Assembly: GCA_030268105.1 (NCBI GenBank)
Contig: BSDZ01000079.1
Location: forward strand, 4,541,001-4,605,000
DNA: 64,000 bases
From: Volvox africanus
Taxonomy: Eukaryota > Chlorophyta > Chlorophyceae > Chlamydomonadales > Volvocaceae
Reading direction: 5' to 3'
The translations under genes and the position numbers were made by a program. Positions 36,468-49,157 of the stretch are shown here, piece after piece. Each line of letters opens with the position of its first letter. The first letter of the stretch is position 1. Under the pieces are notes generated by a model. That model was not told where the DNA came from. It searched no databases and worked only from the letters and a program-made list of their open reading frames with translations.

Positions 36468-38414
36468 TCATTGGGCTTGCGTGGCACGTTTGCGGGCTTC
36501 TTCGAGCAGGGACTTCATGTCCTGCGAGAAGTTGCGTGCTGGTTCCCATGAGTTGTGCTCGCTGGTATACCCTGTCCACTTGACCAAGTACTCGTGTACT
36601 GTCCGCTTACGTCGGTGTCGGCCCACACGACGAGCGCGATAATCTAACGCCCGCTCCACATCGTAAAACTTCTGTTTACCAGCGACCCAGGTCTCGGGAA
36701 CTGGTTCGATCGCTGCGGGGGCGTTAGAAGGCTCAGGGGCGGGTTCCGTACCACGATACGGACAAACAAGCGATACGTGAAACGTGGGGTGAATGGTCAT
36801 GTCAGCGGGCAATGCAAGCTCCACAGCCACATTCCCAACCATGCGCATGACAGGATACGGACCAATCCAGCGGGGTAAAAGTTTTCGGGATCCGTCGGCC
36901 AAGGAACGCAAGTTCTTGGTGCTTAGCAACATGAGTTGCCCTTCCGAAAACGTCACATCCTGCTTAGATTTGTTATAGTATTCCGTCGTTCGTTGCTGCG
37001 CCGCGTCCAAACACGACTTCGCGTCTGTGATTCGGGACATAAAAGACTTGGCAAAAAGTTTAGCAGCAGGCATGTTCACTTCCAACTCACACCACACGGG
37101 TAGCGTGGGATGAAATCCGTAGTTAAGAAAGAACGGACTTTTGCCTGTAGAGCGGTTAACAGCATTGTTAAGCGTGAATTCTGCCGCAGTCAAATACGTA
37201 TCCCAAACGAGTGGTGTGCGACCAGCATAATTGCGCAACATATCACCCAACGTGCGGTTTGTGCGTTCGGTTTGACCATCAGTCTGTGGGTGATACGCCG
37301 TGCTCAGGTTGACGCGCATGCCAACTAGTTTGCAGAGCGCTTCCCAAAACTTAGACGTGAACTGTCCACCGCGGTCCGAGATCACATTTTTGGGAACCCC
37401 GTGTAACCGAACCACATTATCGAAAAACAAACGTGCGGTTTGCTCAGCCGTGCAGGATGATGTGCATGGTGCTAGGTGAACCATCTTAGTCAGACGATCG
37501 ACCATTACGAACACCGCATCGTATCCCCCCTCAGTTTTGGGCAGCGCGACTACGAAGTCCATGGAAACACTTTCCCAAGGCGCATCCGGGACAGGCAACG
37601 GTTGCAACAACCCCTGGCCCTTACCGGACAAAGCCTTATTGCGCTGGCACAGACTGCATGTCTGGATGAAGTTCGCCGCATCCTTAGCCAAACGAGGCCA
37701 CCAAAAGGAACATTGCACCAACTCGACCAACCGGTTGCTACCAGGGTGTCCTGCTAACGGGTCCTCGTGGAACCACGCAAGGATGTCGTAGCGTAGCGCG
37801 TCGTCGTTTGGAACGACGATTTGCGTAGCTGCACCCTCCGTCCGTAGCCAAAGGCCATTCTGCTTGCAAAGGTTTTCTACATTAGCCGGCTCCGAGAACC
37901 AGGCGTCTGCGTTGTAGGCAACCTTCAACCGCTCCGCGAGGTCCGTCGCGATCGGTACCTCCTCGCTACGCGGCCGCACGACGGGCGCTGCCAGAATTGC
38001 AGCGTGTAGCGACGGATGTCGACTGAGAGCATCGGCAATATTCAATTTACCAGAAATATACTCCCAGGTGCAGTCGAACCTAGCTAGGTATTCCATCCAC
38101 CTAGCCTGACGGCGGTTCAACGTCGGAATGCTTTGCAAAAACGTTAGGGGCTTATGGTCAGTCTTTAAAGTAAACGGGCGTCCCTTGAGGTAACAGCGCC
38201 ATTCCTTTAAATCATGCAGCACGGCCAGAAGCTCCTGTTCCCCGGTGGTGTAGCGAATCTCCGCACCAGAAAACTTCTTACTCGTGAAGGCGATCGGTCG
38301 CCCTTCCTGTAACAATACAGCGCCGCTTCCAAATATTGAGGCATCAGACACTACCTCAACACGAAATGGCAACGAATAATCAGGGAATGCAAGGGTGACA
38401 TCTTCGGCAACGAT
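36468..38414 (-). CDS. Pol, downstream part: RNase H, integrase, chromodomain
   Basis: Same frame as the upstream pol part but separated by one TGA codon. The order is RNase H (DASIFGSGAVLLQEGRPIAF, TDHKPLTFL); integrase zinc-finger HHCC (HPGSN...CSLCQ, ~37640-37760); the catalytic DDE core (MDFVVALPKTEG near 37560, SDRGGQFTS near 37375, then HPQTDGQTERTN near 37280); and a C-terminal chromodomain, YLVKWTGYTSEHNSWEPA (~36510-36600). The chromodomain is expected to guide integration to marked chromatin. About 634 codons follow a weak internal start; without readthrough of the TGA this part is probably not translated. Confidence 0.9.
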   Translation of the reverse strand: MVAEDVTLAFPDYSLPFRVEVVSDASIFGSGAVLLQEGRPIAFTSKKFSGAEIRYTTGEQELLAVLHDLKEWRCYLKGRPFTLKTDHKPLTFLQSIPTLNRRQARWMEYLARFDCTWEYISGKLNIADALSRHPSLHAAILAAPVVRPRSEEVPIATDLAERLKVAYNADAWFSEPANVENLCKQNGLWLRTEGAATQIVVPNDDALRYDILAWFHEDPLAGHPGSNRLVELVQCSFWWPRLAKDAANFIQTCSLCQRNKALSGKGQGLLQPLPVPDAPWESVSMDFVVALPKTEGGYDAVFVMVDRLTKMVHLAPCTSSCTAEQTARLFFDNVVRLHGVPKNVISDRGGQFTSKFWEALCKLVGMRVNLSTAYHPQTDGQTERTNRTLGDMLRNYAGRTPLVWDTYLTAAEFTLNNAVNRSTGKSPFFLNYGFHPTLPVWCELEVNMPAAKLFAKSFMSRITDAKSCLDAAQQRTTEYYNKSKQDVTFSEGQLMLLSTKNLRSLADGSRKLLPRWIGPYPVMRMVGNVAVELALPADMTIHPTFHVSLVCPYRGTEPAPEPSNAPAAIEPVPETWVAGKQKFYDVERALDYRARRVGRHRRKRTVHEYLVKWTGYTSEHNSWEPARNFSQDMKSLLEEARKRATQAQ

Positions 38415-40529
38415 TCATTTGAGCTCTTCGAATGCCCGCTGGCATTGCGACGTCCACGACTCGAGCGAAACGAAAACGCCTTTGCGAGTTAAGTTAGTAA
38501 GCGGGACCGCAATGATGGAATATTTTTCAATGAACTTTCGGAAATAATTGGTCAAGCCAAGGAACTTACGCAGCTCCGTGAGGTTCTGAGGCGCGGGCCA
38601 ATCGCGAACCACGGCGACCTTCCGCGGGTCCATCTTCACACCGGTGGCCGACACAATGTGGCCCAAATATTCCACCTGAGGCTGCGCCCAAAAGCATTTG
38701 GCGCGTTTAGCAAACAATTGCTCCCGCCTCATAACGTCGAGCACGAGCCGAAGATGCTCCAAGTGCTCCTCGCGCGTCTTAGAATATACCAAGATGTCAT
38801 CCAGGTAGCAAACAACGAACCTGTCGATAAACGGCCTAAACGTTCGGTCCATAACCGCCTGAAACGTCGCAGGGGCATTAGTCAAACCAAACGATAGGAC
38901 CGTATACTCAAAGTGACCGAAGGGCGTCCGAAAAGCGGTTTTCGGGATATCAGAGGCAGCGATGCGAATCTGATTGTAGCCCTGTTGTAAGTCAATTGAG
39001 GAAAAATATGCCGAGCCCTTCAGCTTATCCAACAGGTCGTCAACGCGTGGCAAAGGGTAGCGATTTTTCACCGTATTCGCATTTAACCCCCGGTAATCGA
39101 TGCACATGCGCAAGGTCCCATCCTTCTTACCGACAAACAAAATCGGTGCAGAATACGGGGATGTGCTGGGGCGTATCATACCCTTCGCGAGCAAATCCGT
39201 CACCTGGCGCTTCACCTCGTCCAGCTCCAATGGACTCAACCTGTACATTGGCCGGGCCGTAGGCTGCGCTCCAGGCATGAGAGGGATTGTGTGATCAACA
39301 GGACGCATAGGTGGTAGGCCAGGGATATCTTTAAAGACGTCCTCATACTGCGACAGTAGGGCCTCAACCTCAGGATCCGCAGAAATCTGCGCGGTGGTGA
39401 CACAACAGCTCACCCGCGGCCTTAAAAGCAGTCCGTGGGCACCCTTCCGTAACAAACAGACGGCCTCCTTACGCCCAACTAGCTCTGGTTCGATTCGCGC
39501 GGCCATTGCGGTCACAGCGAAATTAACCATAGGCACCGCCTCAGTTTCGCCCTCCTTTGGTGTGACATGTTCGAACGACAGGAAAGGTACCTTAATCGAC
39601 AGAGTACCCTTGCACATATGCAGGGTCGCGGTCTCCATGTCGATGCGCGCGCGGTACTGCCGTAATGTCGACGACCCCATTATGTACGGTGCAGTCTCTG
39701 CTAAGCCCTGCAGCACGTACGGCCGGGTCACAATACGCAAAGGGCCTATCGATAGGCTAAGGGTAATCCTGCCCACGATGGGATGCTTACCCCCATCAGC
39801 AAGGGTAACCTGTGGACAATCAGACGACTCTGGGGACAACCCCAGCGCATTCACCTCTGCGACAGAGATGAAGTCGTCGCTGGCACCGGTGTCAACAAGT
39901 GCCTTCAGAGTACAGCCATTCAAACCGATCTGAACCACAGGGACACGGTTATCTATGAGCGACTGCCCAGCAGACAACGTCAGTGCACTTAGGGCGGGTC
40001 CGTAACCTACGGCACCCCCGTCAGGAGCTTCGTACCAAACGTCAACCGAGTAGGATGTGCTTGGCCACGGAGCCAGCGTACCCTCCCGATCCACACCATT
40101 AAACTGCCCGGTGCCCGGCTCGAACCGGTGGACATGCCGCATACCCCTTAACGATGCCTCTGCCTTGCGCCGACAGAAAGCGGGGAGTAAAACACATGCG
40201 GCGGTGCCTGGATATTGACGCCTACACCTCCTGTATATGGCCAACTTTTCCGACATCTCACGCAGAGATGAGGGGATGAACAAAACCACGTGGTTAGACA
40301 GATCGATAGACGACAGGGGACGGTGAGGTGTAAACAAATTACACAACGGGTCGAAGCAGAGAAGTCCCGTGCATCCGTCAAGCGTGATGCGTCGCGCAAT
40401 GACTCGCTCGATGTGTCCAAGTACACAAGGCAACAATGCCTTAACGGCTGGCCGTAAGGATGACCACCGACCACGCGTTAGTTCAGAAATCCCAGGTGGT
40501 GCCCCCTCCGCAGGAACCCGGGCAAGCCC
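38415..40529 (-). pseudogene. Pol, upstream part: protease and reverse transcriptase, ended by in-frame TGA
   Basis: Open from the gag stop (UAG at 40530-40532) in the same frame as gag, so it is reached by stop-codon readthrough or was once one long frame. It contains an N-terminal module of unknown role, an aspartic protease (VDTGASDDF, ~39880), and RT with the [31 protein letters not shown] and [11 protein letters not shown] motifs (catalytic YLDD, ~38800). It ends at a TGA (38415-38417) between the RT connection region and RNase H, where related elements continue. I read this as a nonsense mutation, though a conserved recoding site cannot be excluded. Confidence 0.85.
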
Positions 40530-41162
40530 CTATTTCGGCTGAGGTACAAACGGCGGCATTAGCGGGCTATCCTTCGTGGAATGGCTCTCCACACACCGTA
40601 GACAAACGTTGGCCAATTTCCGACGCTCGAATTCGGAACGATTGCAATTCCATTTTGGCATATACGTGTCGTCCGTGCGAGTCCGCTTCGCATTGGGGTC
40701 GGAACGCTGTGCGGCTGCCGTCGACGGCGCACCACCACGCCTCCTGTTTTTAGCCGGGTCCGAGCTCGGACCTGCTCCTCCTGACCCACGGACACCCGAG
40801 CTAGCGCCCCCGCGCGCCTGGCGTTGCCGGTTGCTGCGTCGCGTCGCGGCAGTAGGCGTGGGGCGGGTCGCTCCGAAGTCCTGGTCAAGAGCTACGGCTT
40901 CCCCAAGCGGATCCTCAGGGATGTCATCATGCCCTCGAGCTTGAGGTAATGGCAGAACCCTTGGTCCAGCAGTGTTGTCCATATTCGTGTTCACTGCTGA
41001 ATGCGGCACAATTAAGTGAGCAGGGGTCTGAAGGAAAAGGGGCTCTTGAGTGGCTCGCGCGCCAACAGCCTCAAGACCTCTGTCCGGTGCTCTAGCAGCC
41101 ACAACAAAATCGGGTTGGCTAGCTAGGCTAGTGTGCGGCGTATCGTCGTGTTCCGCGGACAT
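40530..41162 (-). CDS. Gag, C-terminal part
   Basis: 210 codons from an ATG at 41162 to UAG at 40530. Basic, Gly/Ser/Arg-rich (RRSNRQRQARGG, KNRRRGG), ending with a Cys pair, CLRCVE, and a His, which only loosely resembles a zinc knuckle. RNA-binding nucleocapsid function is inferred from position and charge. It is in the same frame as pol. Its own frame is closed upstream by a TAG near 41180, so the N-terminal Gag region must join by another route. Confidence 0.65.
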   Translation of the reverse strand: MSAEHDDTPHTSLASQPDFVVAARAPDRGLEAVGARATQEPLFLQTPAHLIVPHSAVNTNMDNTAGPRVLPLPQARGHDDIPEDPLGEAVALDQDFGATRPTPTAATRRSNRQRQARGGASSGVRGSGGAGPSSDPAKNRRRGGAPSTAAAQRSDPNAKRTRTDDTYMPKWNCNRSEFERRKLANVCLRCVESHSTKDSPLMPPFVPQPK

Positions 41163-41561
41163 GGAGCACGAAACGATACCCTAGGTTTGCGTAATAGAAG
41201 CCGACTTCTATCGCAAAGGCAAGAGTACAAAGTGATTCGGTGAGCCTACCGACAGTACTCTTGAGAAGATTCAGTAAACTCAGCAAGTACTTGCCCAGCT
41301 GAGTCCTGATCTCTGTAGTTTGGGCAATGAGAGTCGCCAACTGGTCCGGACGAAAGCCGGTCTCAGTCGCCGCAGCAAGCAATGCCGGTGCACTGAGATT
41401 ACCTGCGACTCAGAGCGTACACTTACACAACAAGTGCAGCAATCTAAGTAAAAGCAATTAAACAATTACAAACCGGAAGCGGCGGCGTCCAAAACGGCGC
41501 GGCCTAGGTCTTCGGCAAAAGTATCTAGCGGTCCTCGTGGTTCGTCGCTGGAGCTCGCCAT
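41128..41561 (-). other. Gag N-terminal region, possible short intron and frame change
   Basis: An ATG at 41561 opens 29 codons (MASSSDEPRGPLDTFAEDLG). A candidate 71-base intron at 41403-41473 (GTTTGT...GCAG) joins in phase to an open frame, 41402 to 41128, with a helical-looking stretch (TETGFRPDQLATLIAQTTEI). That frame overlaps the C-terminal gag frame by about 50 bases, in the +1 register. Whether this is a programmed shift, a second intron or a mutation cannot be told from one copy. Confidence 0.4.
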
Positions 41562-41608
41562 AGAAAGAACCTACTTCCGATTAGACAAAGAGAGACAGTT
41601 AGGCAACG

Positions 41609-41625
41609 AACCTGTCTCGATACCA
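41609..41625 (-). other. Primer-binding site
   Basis: TGGTATCGAGACAGGTT on the minus strand, three bases downstream of the 5' LTR. The TGGTATC start matches the common initiator-tRNA-Met type primer site; the rest diverges from the plant version. Confidence 0.7.
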
Positions 41626-41628
41626 ATT

Positions 41629-43800
<2,172 letters not shown>

Positions 43801-44639
43801 AAGGAGCTTAGCACCAGCAAGCCGGCAGCTGGCTGAGTGGCACCGAGAGACACAGCGGCGGACACAGATGATGCCTCGCCATCATTGTCTAACTTCATGC
43901 TGATCCAAAAACGCCTAGATCGTGGTCGAAATTCCATTTCTTCTGTTCTATCTGGCACAAAAGACAAATAATACACAGTGCTCGCTGTCCCTTGATAATT
44001 AGGGATACATCATATCCTGCCGCCGCTGATTTTGATACGACAACATCGAGGGACTTTTGTCGGAGCAAACAAGACCAGTGTATGCTGAGTACAGTGCCGG
44101 CATCGTTACCATAGTATCATGCACGTGTTCATGTTGTTTGTGCACTTCATTTCACTCGTAAGCTGGAAGTTGTGTCGTTACCCATGGGATTACTAAATCC
44201 TTGCTTCCATGTACGGCTTGCAGAAAATTACCAGTCATGTACAGCTGAGATCGATATCGCTACCTCACATAATTATAATAATATATTATTTGTATATGAA
44301 TATACAGAATCCAGTTAACGCGGGGCAAGCCGCCCTCATTGCGCGTAACACCCTTTCACAACCACCCATGTAAGACCTAAAGAAGTATTGCATTACATTA
44401 CATGATGTTACACGATTTATCCGCAGGTTTAGCATGTAGACATGGCCGATCCCATCACCCTTTATGTCGGCCCTGGCTTTTTTTCGGGTCTAAACTCTCA
44501 CTATCTAGTCACTATCCGCCGCCCGCTACCAGCCCTCACTTTCAGTCCCCACCACTCGCTTTGCATCGTTGTGTAGCTTGTTGCCTCATATACCGGTGAG
44601 CCATCGTCGCGGATTTGCACCATACTGTCATTTGTTTGG
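43801..44639. other. Region between satellite and NTPase remnant
   Basis: No exon, RNA gene or named repeat could be supported. It may contain the 5' part or promoter of the decayed NTPase gene. Confidence 0.5.
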
Positions 44640-44901
44640 CATTATTACACCTGGTACACCTGGAATCGGCAAGTCAAAACATTCTTCGCTTTCGTGCTGA
44701 AGGGCTGGCCGGGTAAGGAAAAGAAGGTCCAGCACGATTGTTTTCGACGCCCAAGGCTCACGGGATTTGCTCACATCCAAAGGCACAGATGTCGATGTCA
44801 TGGACGGCTGGATCGATATCGACTCTGGTGAGGAGCTCGAGGATCCCAAGACATGGTGAGTGGAAGGGCTGCCCAGAAGAAATGTTCTAAGCTGTCAGCA
44901 G

Positions 44902-46665
44902 CACTCTGGGAAAAGCCATCCTCCATATTTTTCGTTGGATCCATAAAGTCCATATGGACTTCCATAAAACTATATGGACTTCCATAAAACCCATATGGAA
45001 GGCAATAATATCCACATACAGCCATGAAAAACGTTTTTAAGTAGATATGTCCTGTCATGACAGCTTGTGGAAAATTGTTTTTCTGTGACTTGGGGTCGTT
45101 AGGGTTCTGGTAGCCTGACACCTTCCATAATCCATTGTCCCAATTCCATAAAATACACTTCCTAGTGCAGTGCGTATAGCTTATAACCATGAACAAATTT
45201 GAGCATACCACTCTGGTAGCATGCAGTTTGTTTTAGAGGCCATATGCACCTCGTGGTGACCACTTTAATATGATGTGATGTGGTACGACAATACCGTCAA
45301 CCCGTCATTCTACCAACTCATCTTTGTTCTTTCTTTACAACTTCTTTTCCATCTACTGCTTTCTGACTTCTACCACTTGTAACGATTCAATCTATCACGT
45401 CAATTATCCCGCCAAATCATATTCTTCTATTACGCACGCTTTCTATAGCTCCTTGTACCTTGTAACCAACCAACGTTTTGCCATCAGTTGTGCCAATCTA
45501 AGAGGTTATGAGCCCTGCGGCGTTCAGAGCTGGTCTGCGCCGCCGGAAGTGCGCCGTGAACCAATCATGGCAACTTTGGGCAGCCGGCAACAATCATGGC
45601 TGATGCTCAAGACTTGCTTATAAGGATCCGAACCCAAGGTCGTATAGAGGTAATATGCGACATGGAGGACATCAACTTTTGTTTGGAGTTTCTGATGGCG
45701 TTGGCGACGGCTTTGGGCGAACGCGCCAGAACTGTTAATAATCGAGGTTGGGCCAAACAGTTCAGATATCATAACGATCCTTTCTAAGGAGATGGACTGG
45801 CTATAATTTCGAGGTCGCCGCCCAAGGCAATCTGCCGGCAAATGCGCATGTTAGCCGCGCGTATTCAAAGAAGACGACGCTAAGGAGGAGCTCAGCAATC
45901 AAGCCTTGGTTGCTTTTTGTGGGCTTAATCGGAAGCACGGAGGAAATTTTCTGGTTATTTATGAGTTACAGCGACACCGACACCGACACCAAGATGGAAC
46001 GGGCTGGCGATAACTTCGCGAGGAATCCGAGTTTCTATAGCATTTTCATGTTAAAGGCCTTTCGAATTTGGTTTCCACATGCTGGACAACCTATGGCGCG
46101 ACGATTTGCACATTTGTTGGTCAAGACGATCAGGGAAAGTGGTGGCCGAGCGCGTGGTAGGGGGAGGCGGCAAGTGGGGACACCTCTGCAAGTAGCGGCG
46201 ATATGGCACGGGAAGCAGTGGGGGCAATGCACATCAACCGGTACTGAGGTCCTCACGCCGGGGTACCAGAGGGGCGTTGCTTCCCGTGACAGCACGTTTT
46301 AGGTATGTAGATAGGTGGCCAGAGATACCCTATCTACATATCATGCGTATAATTGGTTGGCCGAATAATAATAGGACATGAAGCTAATGACAGTACGTGA
46401 TGCTGAATAATCGCCGTATTTTGCATGCGAAATGGACGCTTCCTTTTGTGCCCTCCATGCCAGCCATTGTAACTTTCCATTAAATGCCGTTTCCATTCCA
46501 TAAAATGCCTTCCATAAAATGCCTTCCATAAAATGCCTTCCATAAAATACCTTCCATAACCTGGTGGCAGGATTATGGATTCCATATCAAAATAATATGG
46601 AGGCCACTTTATGGAAAAGGACGCTGGATTTTATGGAAGCCGGACCCCCCCGTTTTCCCAGAGTG
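44902..46665. mobile_element. CACTA-type (EnSpm-like) non-autonomous DNA element
   Basis: 13-base terminal inverted repeats CACTCTGGGAAAA (44902-44914) and the complement ending at 46665, flanked by CAG on both sides (44899-44901, 46666-46668). CACT ends with a 3-base target duplication are typical of EnSpm/CACTA. Subterminal repeats of the TTCCATAAAA type cluster at 44941-45003, 45118-45165 and 46478-46640 in both orientations, as expected for transposase-binding arrays. The 1.76 kb interior has no recognisable transposase, so it would depend on one supplied in trans. Confidence 0.75.
45596..45787 (+). other. Unrecognised open frame inside the CACTA element
   Basis: 63 codons (MADAQDLLIRIRTQGRIEVI...). 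A further frame at 45910-46302 is Arg-rich and ends RGVASRDSTF. Neither matches a family I know. They may be remnants of a captured host gene or transposase debris. Confidence 0.25.
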
Positions 46666-47395
46666 CAGGGTCCAGGGCGGGAGGGTAAATATACATGTTA
46701 ACTTGTCAAGACGGTGTAAATTGTATCCGAAGAATATTATCATGTAAAATAGACGATAAAATATTGCATGGTATCCAATGTATGTGTTTGAACTATTATT
46801 CTGATGGTTCAAACCAGAATTTTCCTACATTTATGCTTGTAACAAGTAAAAAAATGATTGGTCAATTTTTGATATATAAGGGCTGACAATCATGGTTGGC
46901 TGTCATGAGAATGAATGTACAGTTTGACTGACTGACACACCGGTGGATCGTGGACACGGGCACTCCCGTCGAGCGAGCCCCCAACATTATACTGCTGGCA
47001 TCCCCTGACCAGAAGCGATACAAGGAGTTCGTGAGCTTGCGGGGTGCGACCACTTTGTACATGCCAGTCTGGAAGGACGATGAGACAGAGAAGTGCAGTA
47101 TAAAAGCTGTGAATTACGTTACATACAGGTGCTGGTTCTTTGCACATTAGTCTCCGTGTGCATGCGCAAATAAAGGGTTTGCAGTGGATGAGTGCAAACT
47201 CTTATGCATATATATAATTATTCATGTATATAGCGCTTCCAAGTAAGCCTATCTCTTCATTAGAGTTGTCTACCTCGTCGGAGACAACATTCCGTTGTGT
47301 CCATGTGCAGAAAACAGCTGTTCCAAAACCTCGATTACGCCCTGTATGACAAACTGGAGTCAATGTGGGGCAACGTTCCATAATACGTCCTGAAG

Positions 47396-49157
47396 AAGGT
47401 ATGTGCTTATTGGGCAGGCATGATCATGAGAATTGTGGGCGTAGCTAGTTTCGTAAATGACACGGTGCTATTTGTTAAGCAGGCAGTGGCGCTAAGTGCA
47501 CTCTGCTGGAATGACTGTGGCTTGGTAACTGTTGTATCATGCCGTATAAAGAGCTCGCAAGTTAATGTCACTACAGTAACCTGGCGGCGGTGTAGTATAT
47601 ATAGTATCTACGGGGGTGTTCTTAATGAAACAATTGTACAATTGTATGTGTGTATACCAAGATGTACAAGGGTGTACGAAAGTGTCCAGCATTCGAGTTT
47701 CACCACTTAAGGTTTAGGGTTAGTGGCGAGTTATGCATAGATAGACATGGCGTGCTGGCGGTGTTGGACCATGACTAAAAAGAGAAAAGGGTAAAAACGA
47801 ATACTGTGGTGATAATAACGACGTGTGATTGTCTATGTCTGTGTGTCACCCACGCAATTAGGTCGTTGAATTTGGTTGAATTCGTACCTACCATGTAGGC
47901 ATGTCAGAGGAATCATTCCAGTCAGCAGGTAAATTTAAGCTCATCAACTTATTAATTGCACTCCTATATATGACCACTTGCCGCATGCATGCTAGGCTTC
48001 ATGGGTGCACTTGGTCAGATGCAACATGTACACACACATACAAAGATATATGTATCGCCCACAGTGTAGCACCCTATATAGTGTAACACTATATATATAT
48101 ATATATACTGTGGGCGATACATGTACCTTTCTCTTCACCGTTACCTTTCTCTATCTGGCTCACACATCATGTACCGTATCATATGGAACATCACATCCAT
48201 TACAAGGTAAGCTGGTGCTCACCGACTGCCATCGTCATGGTGACACGTTATGGCTCTGCGTCATGCCTCCCCGTCACGGCTCCGTCATTTCACCCATGAC
48301 GTAGAGAGCTGAATGAGATATACACCTCAACAAGAAGTCAACGACGGAGGACAGCATGACACCCCCCGCCCGCTTAAGCAAATACTGTCCACCACCTACA
48401 TAAAAATCAAAAGCGACATCTTGTCTGGTTTGGTCTAAAGTAATAATGAAGTCTAGCCAATGTTAACCAGAAGCTCCGAAACCACACCTGTAATTCAGAC
48501 AGCATCTTAAGTCATCCTCTCATTTTCATTTCCCCAGCTCACAGCTGAAGAGGACACATACAGCACTACTTCCGACCCCTTCACCCCACCCCCGTCATTA
48601 CAAAATAACCGAACCCGCATCAGTGTCCGCCACCGCGTATGCGTCACCACCACTCCAATGCGCTCACGTAATACATAATGGTACGACATCTTGCACTCCT
48701 CCTTTGCCTAACACCAAAAGCACATATACTCACGCAAAAGAGGCAAAAAAACCTGAAATCGATGCTTCTATTTAGCCAGCTACCATCATCACCATCTAAG
48801 TCATCACGTCGCCATACCAGGCTGCAGTACATTCACCAACACTGTCGATGCCATGCCGATGCACTGCTGTACCCTGCGGCCCGCCCGCCAATGCCGTACC
48901 AACGCCACTCCACCGCTATGTTTTCTTTCATCCTGATTGCTGCCTGGCTAGAACGCCATTAACCTCGCCGCTGCCTCATCTCAAGTCCCGACCCCAAATT
49001 GTTAGTCTCTATCCAAGACGGATAACGGCAACTAGCTGTTAACACGAGTTGTCTAACAGGGAGGGAGATATGGGGTTATCTATCCGTCCATCCATCCGTC
49101 CGTCCGTCCGTCTGTCTGTAAGATTATCTATTGTGGCATGTCGGTGTTGCCGGTGGT
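47396..49157. other. Intergenic, NTPase remnant to SAND-like gene 3' end
   Basis: About 1.76 kb. No gene is supported. It contains a small fold-back element and the presumed 3' UTR of the minus-strand SAND-like gene; no TGTAA signal close to its stop was found. A (TCCG)n-like run lies near 49083-49110. Confidence 0.55.
48051..48121. repeat. Short fold-back element
   Basis: TGTATCGCCCACAGT (48051-48065) is repeated in reverse complement at 48107-48121, with an inner stem made of CTATATAGTG and CACTATATAT. The whole 71 bases can form one hairpin, like a very small MITE or a solo structured repeat. Confidence 0.8.

Larger units (their letters stand above)
44640..47395 (+). pseudogene. Decayed RHS/Crinkler-like P-loop NTPase gene
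   Basis: Three coding islands in the order expected for retrotransposon-hot-spot/Crinkler-type NTPases. At ~44640-44690 there is a Walker A motif, PGTPGIGKS. At 44730-44866, in another frame, STIVFDAQGSRDLL leads to GEELEDPKTW before a GTGAGT donor-like site. At 46940-47115 there is WIVDTGTPVERAPNIILLAS, then DQKRYKEF and ATTLYMPVW. At 47315-47395, NLDYALYDKLESMWG is followed by a stop and YVLKK. Frame changes next to Walker A and the late stop make it a pseudogene unless unseen short introns explain them. The gap between the second and third islands is filled by a DNA transposon. Assignment rests on motif memory only. Confidence 0.5.

Noticed and set aside
38415..40532. Reassigned stop codons in the nuclear code
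   Set aside because: TPP2, FKBP, SAND-like and hydrolase models all fit the standard code with normal stops; only the retroelement has internal stops.
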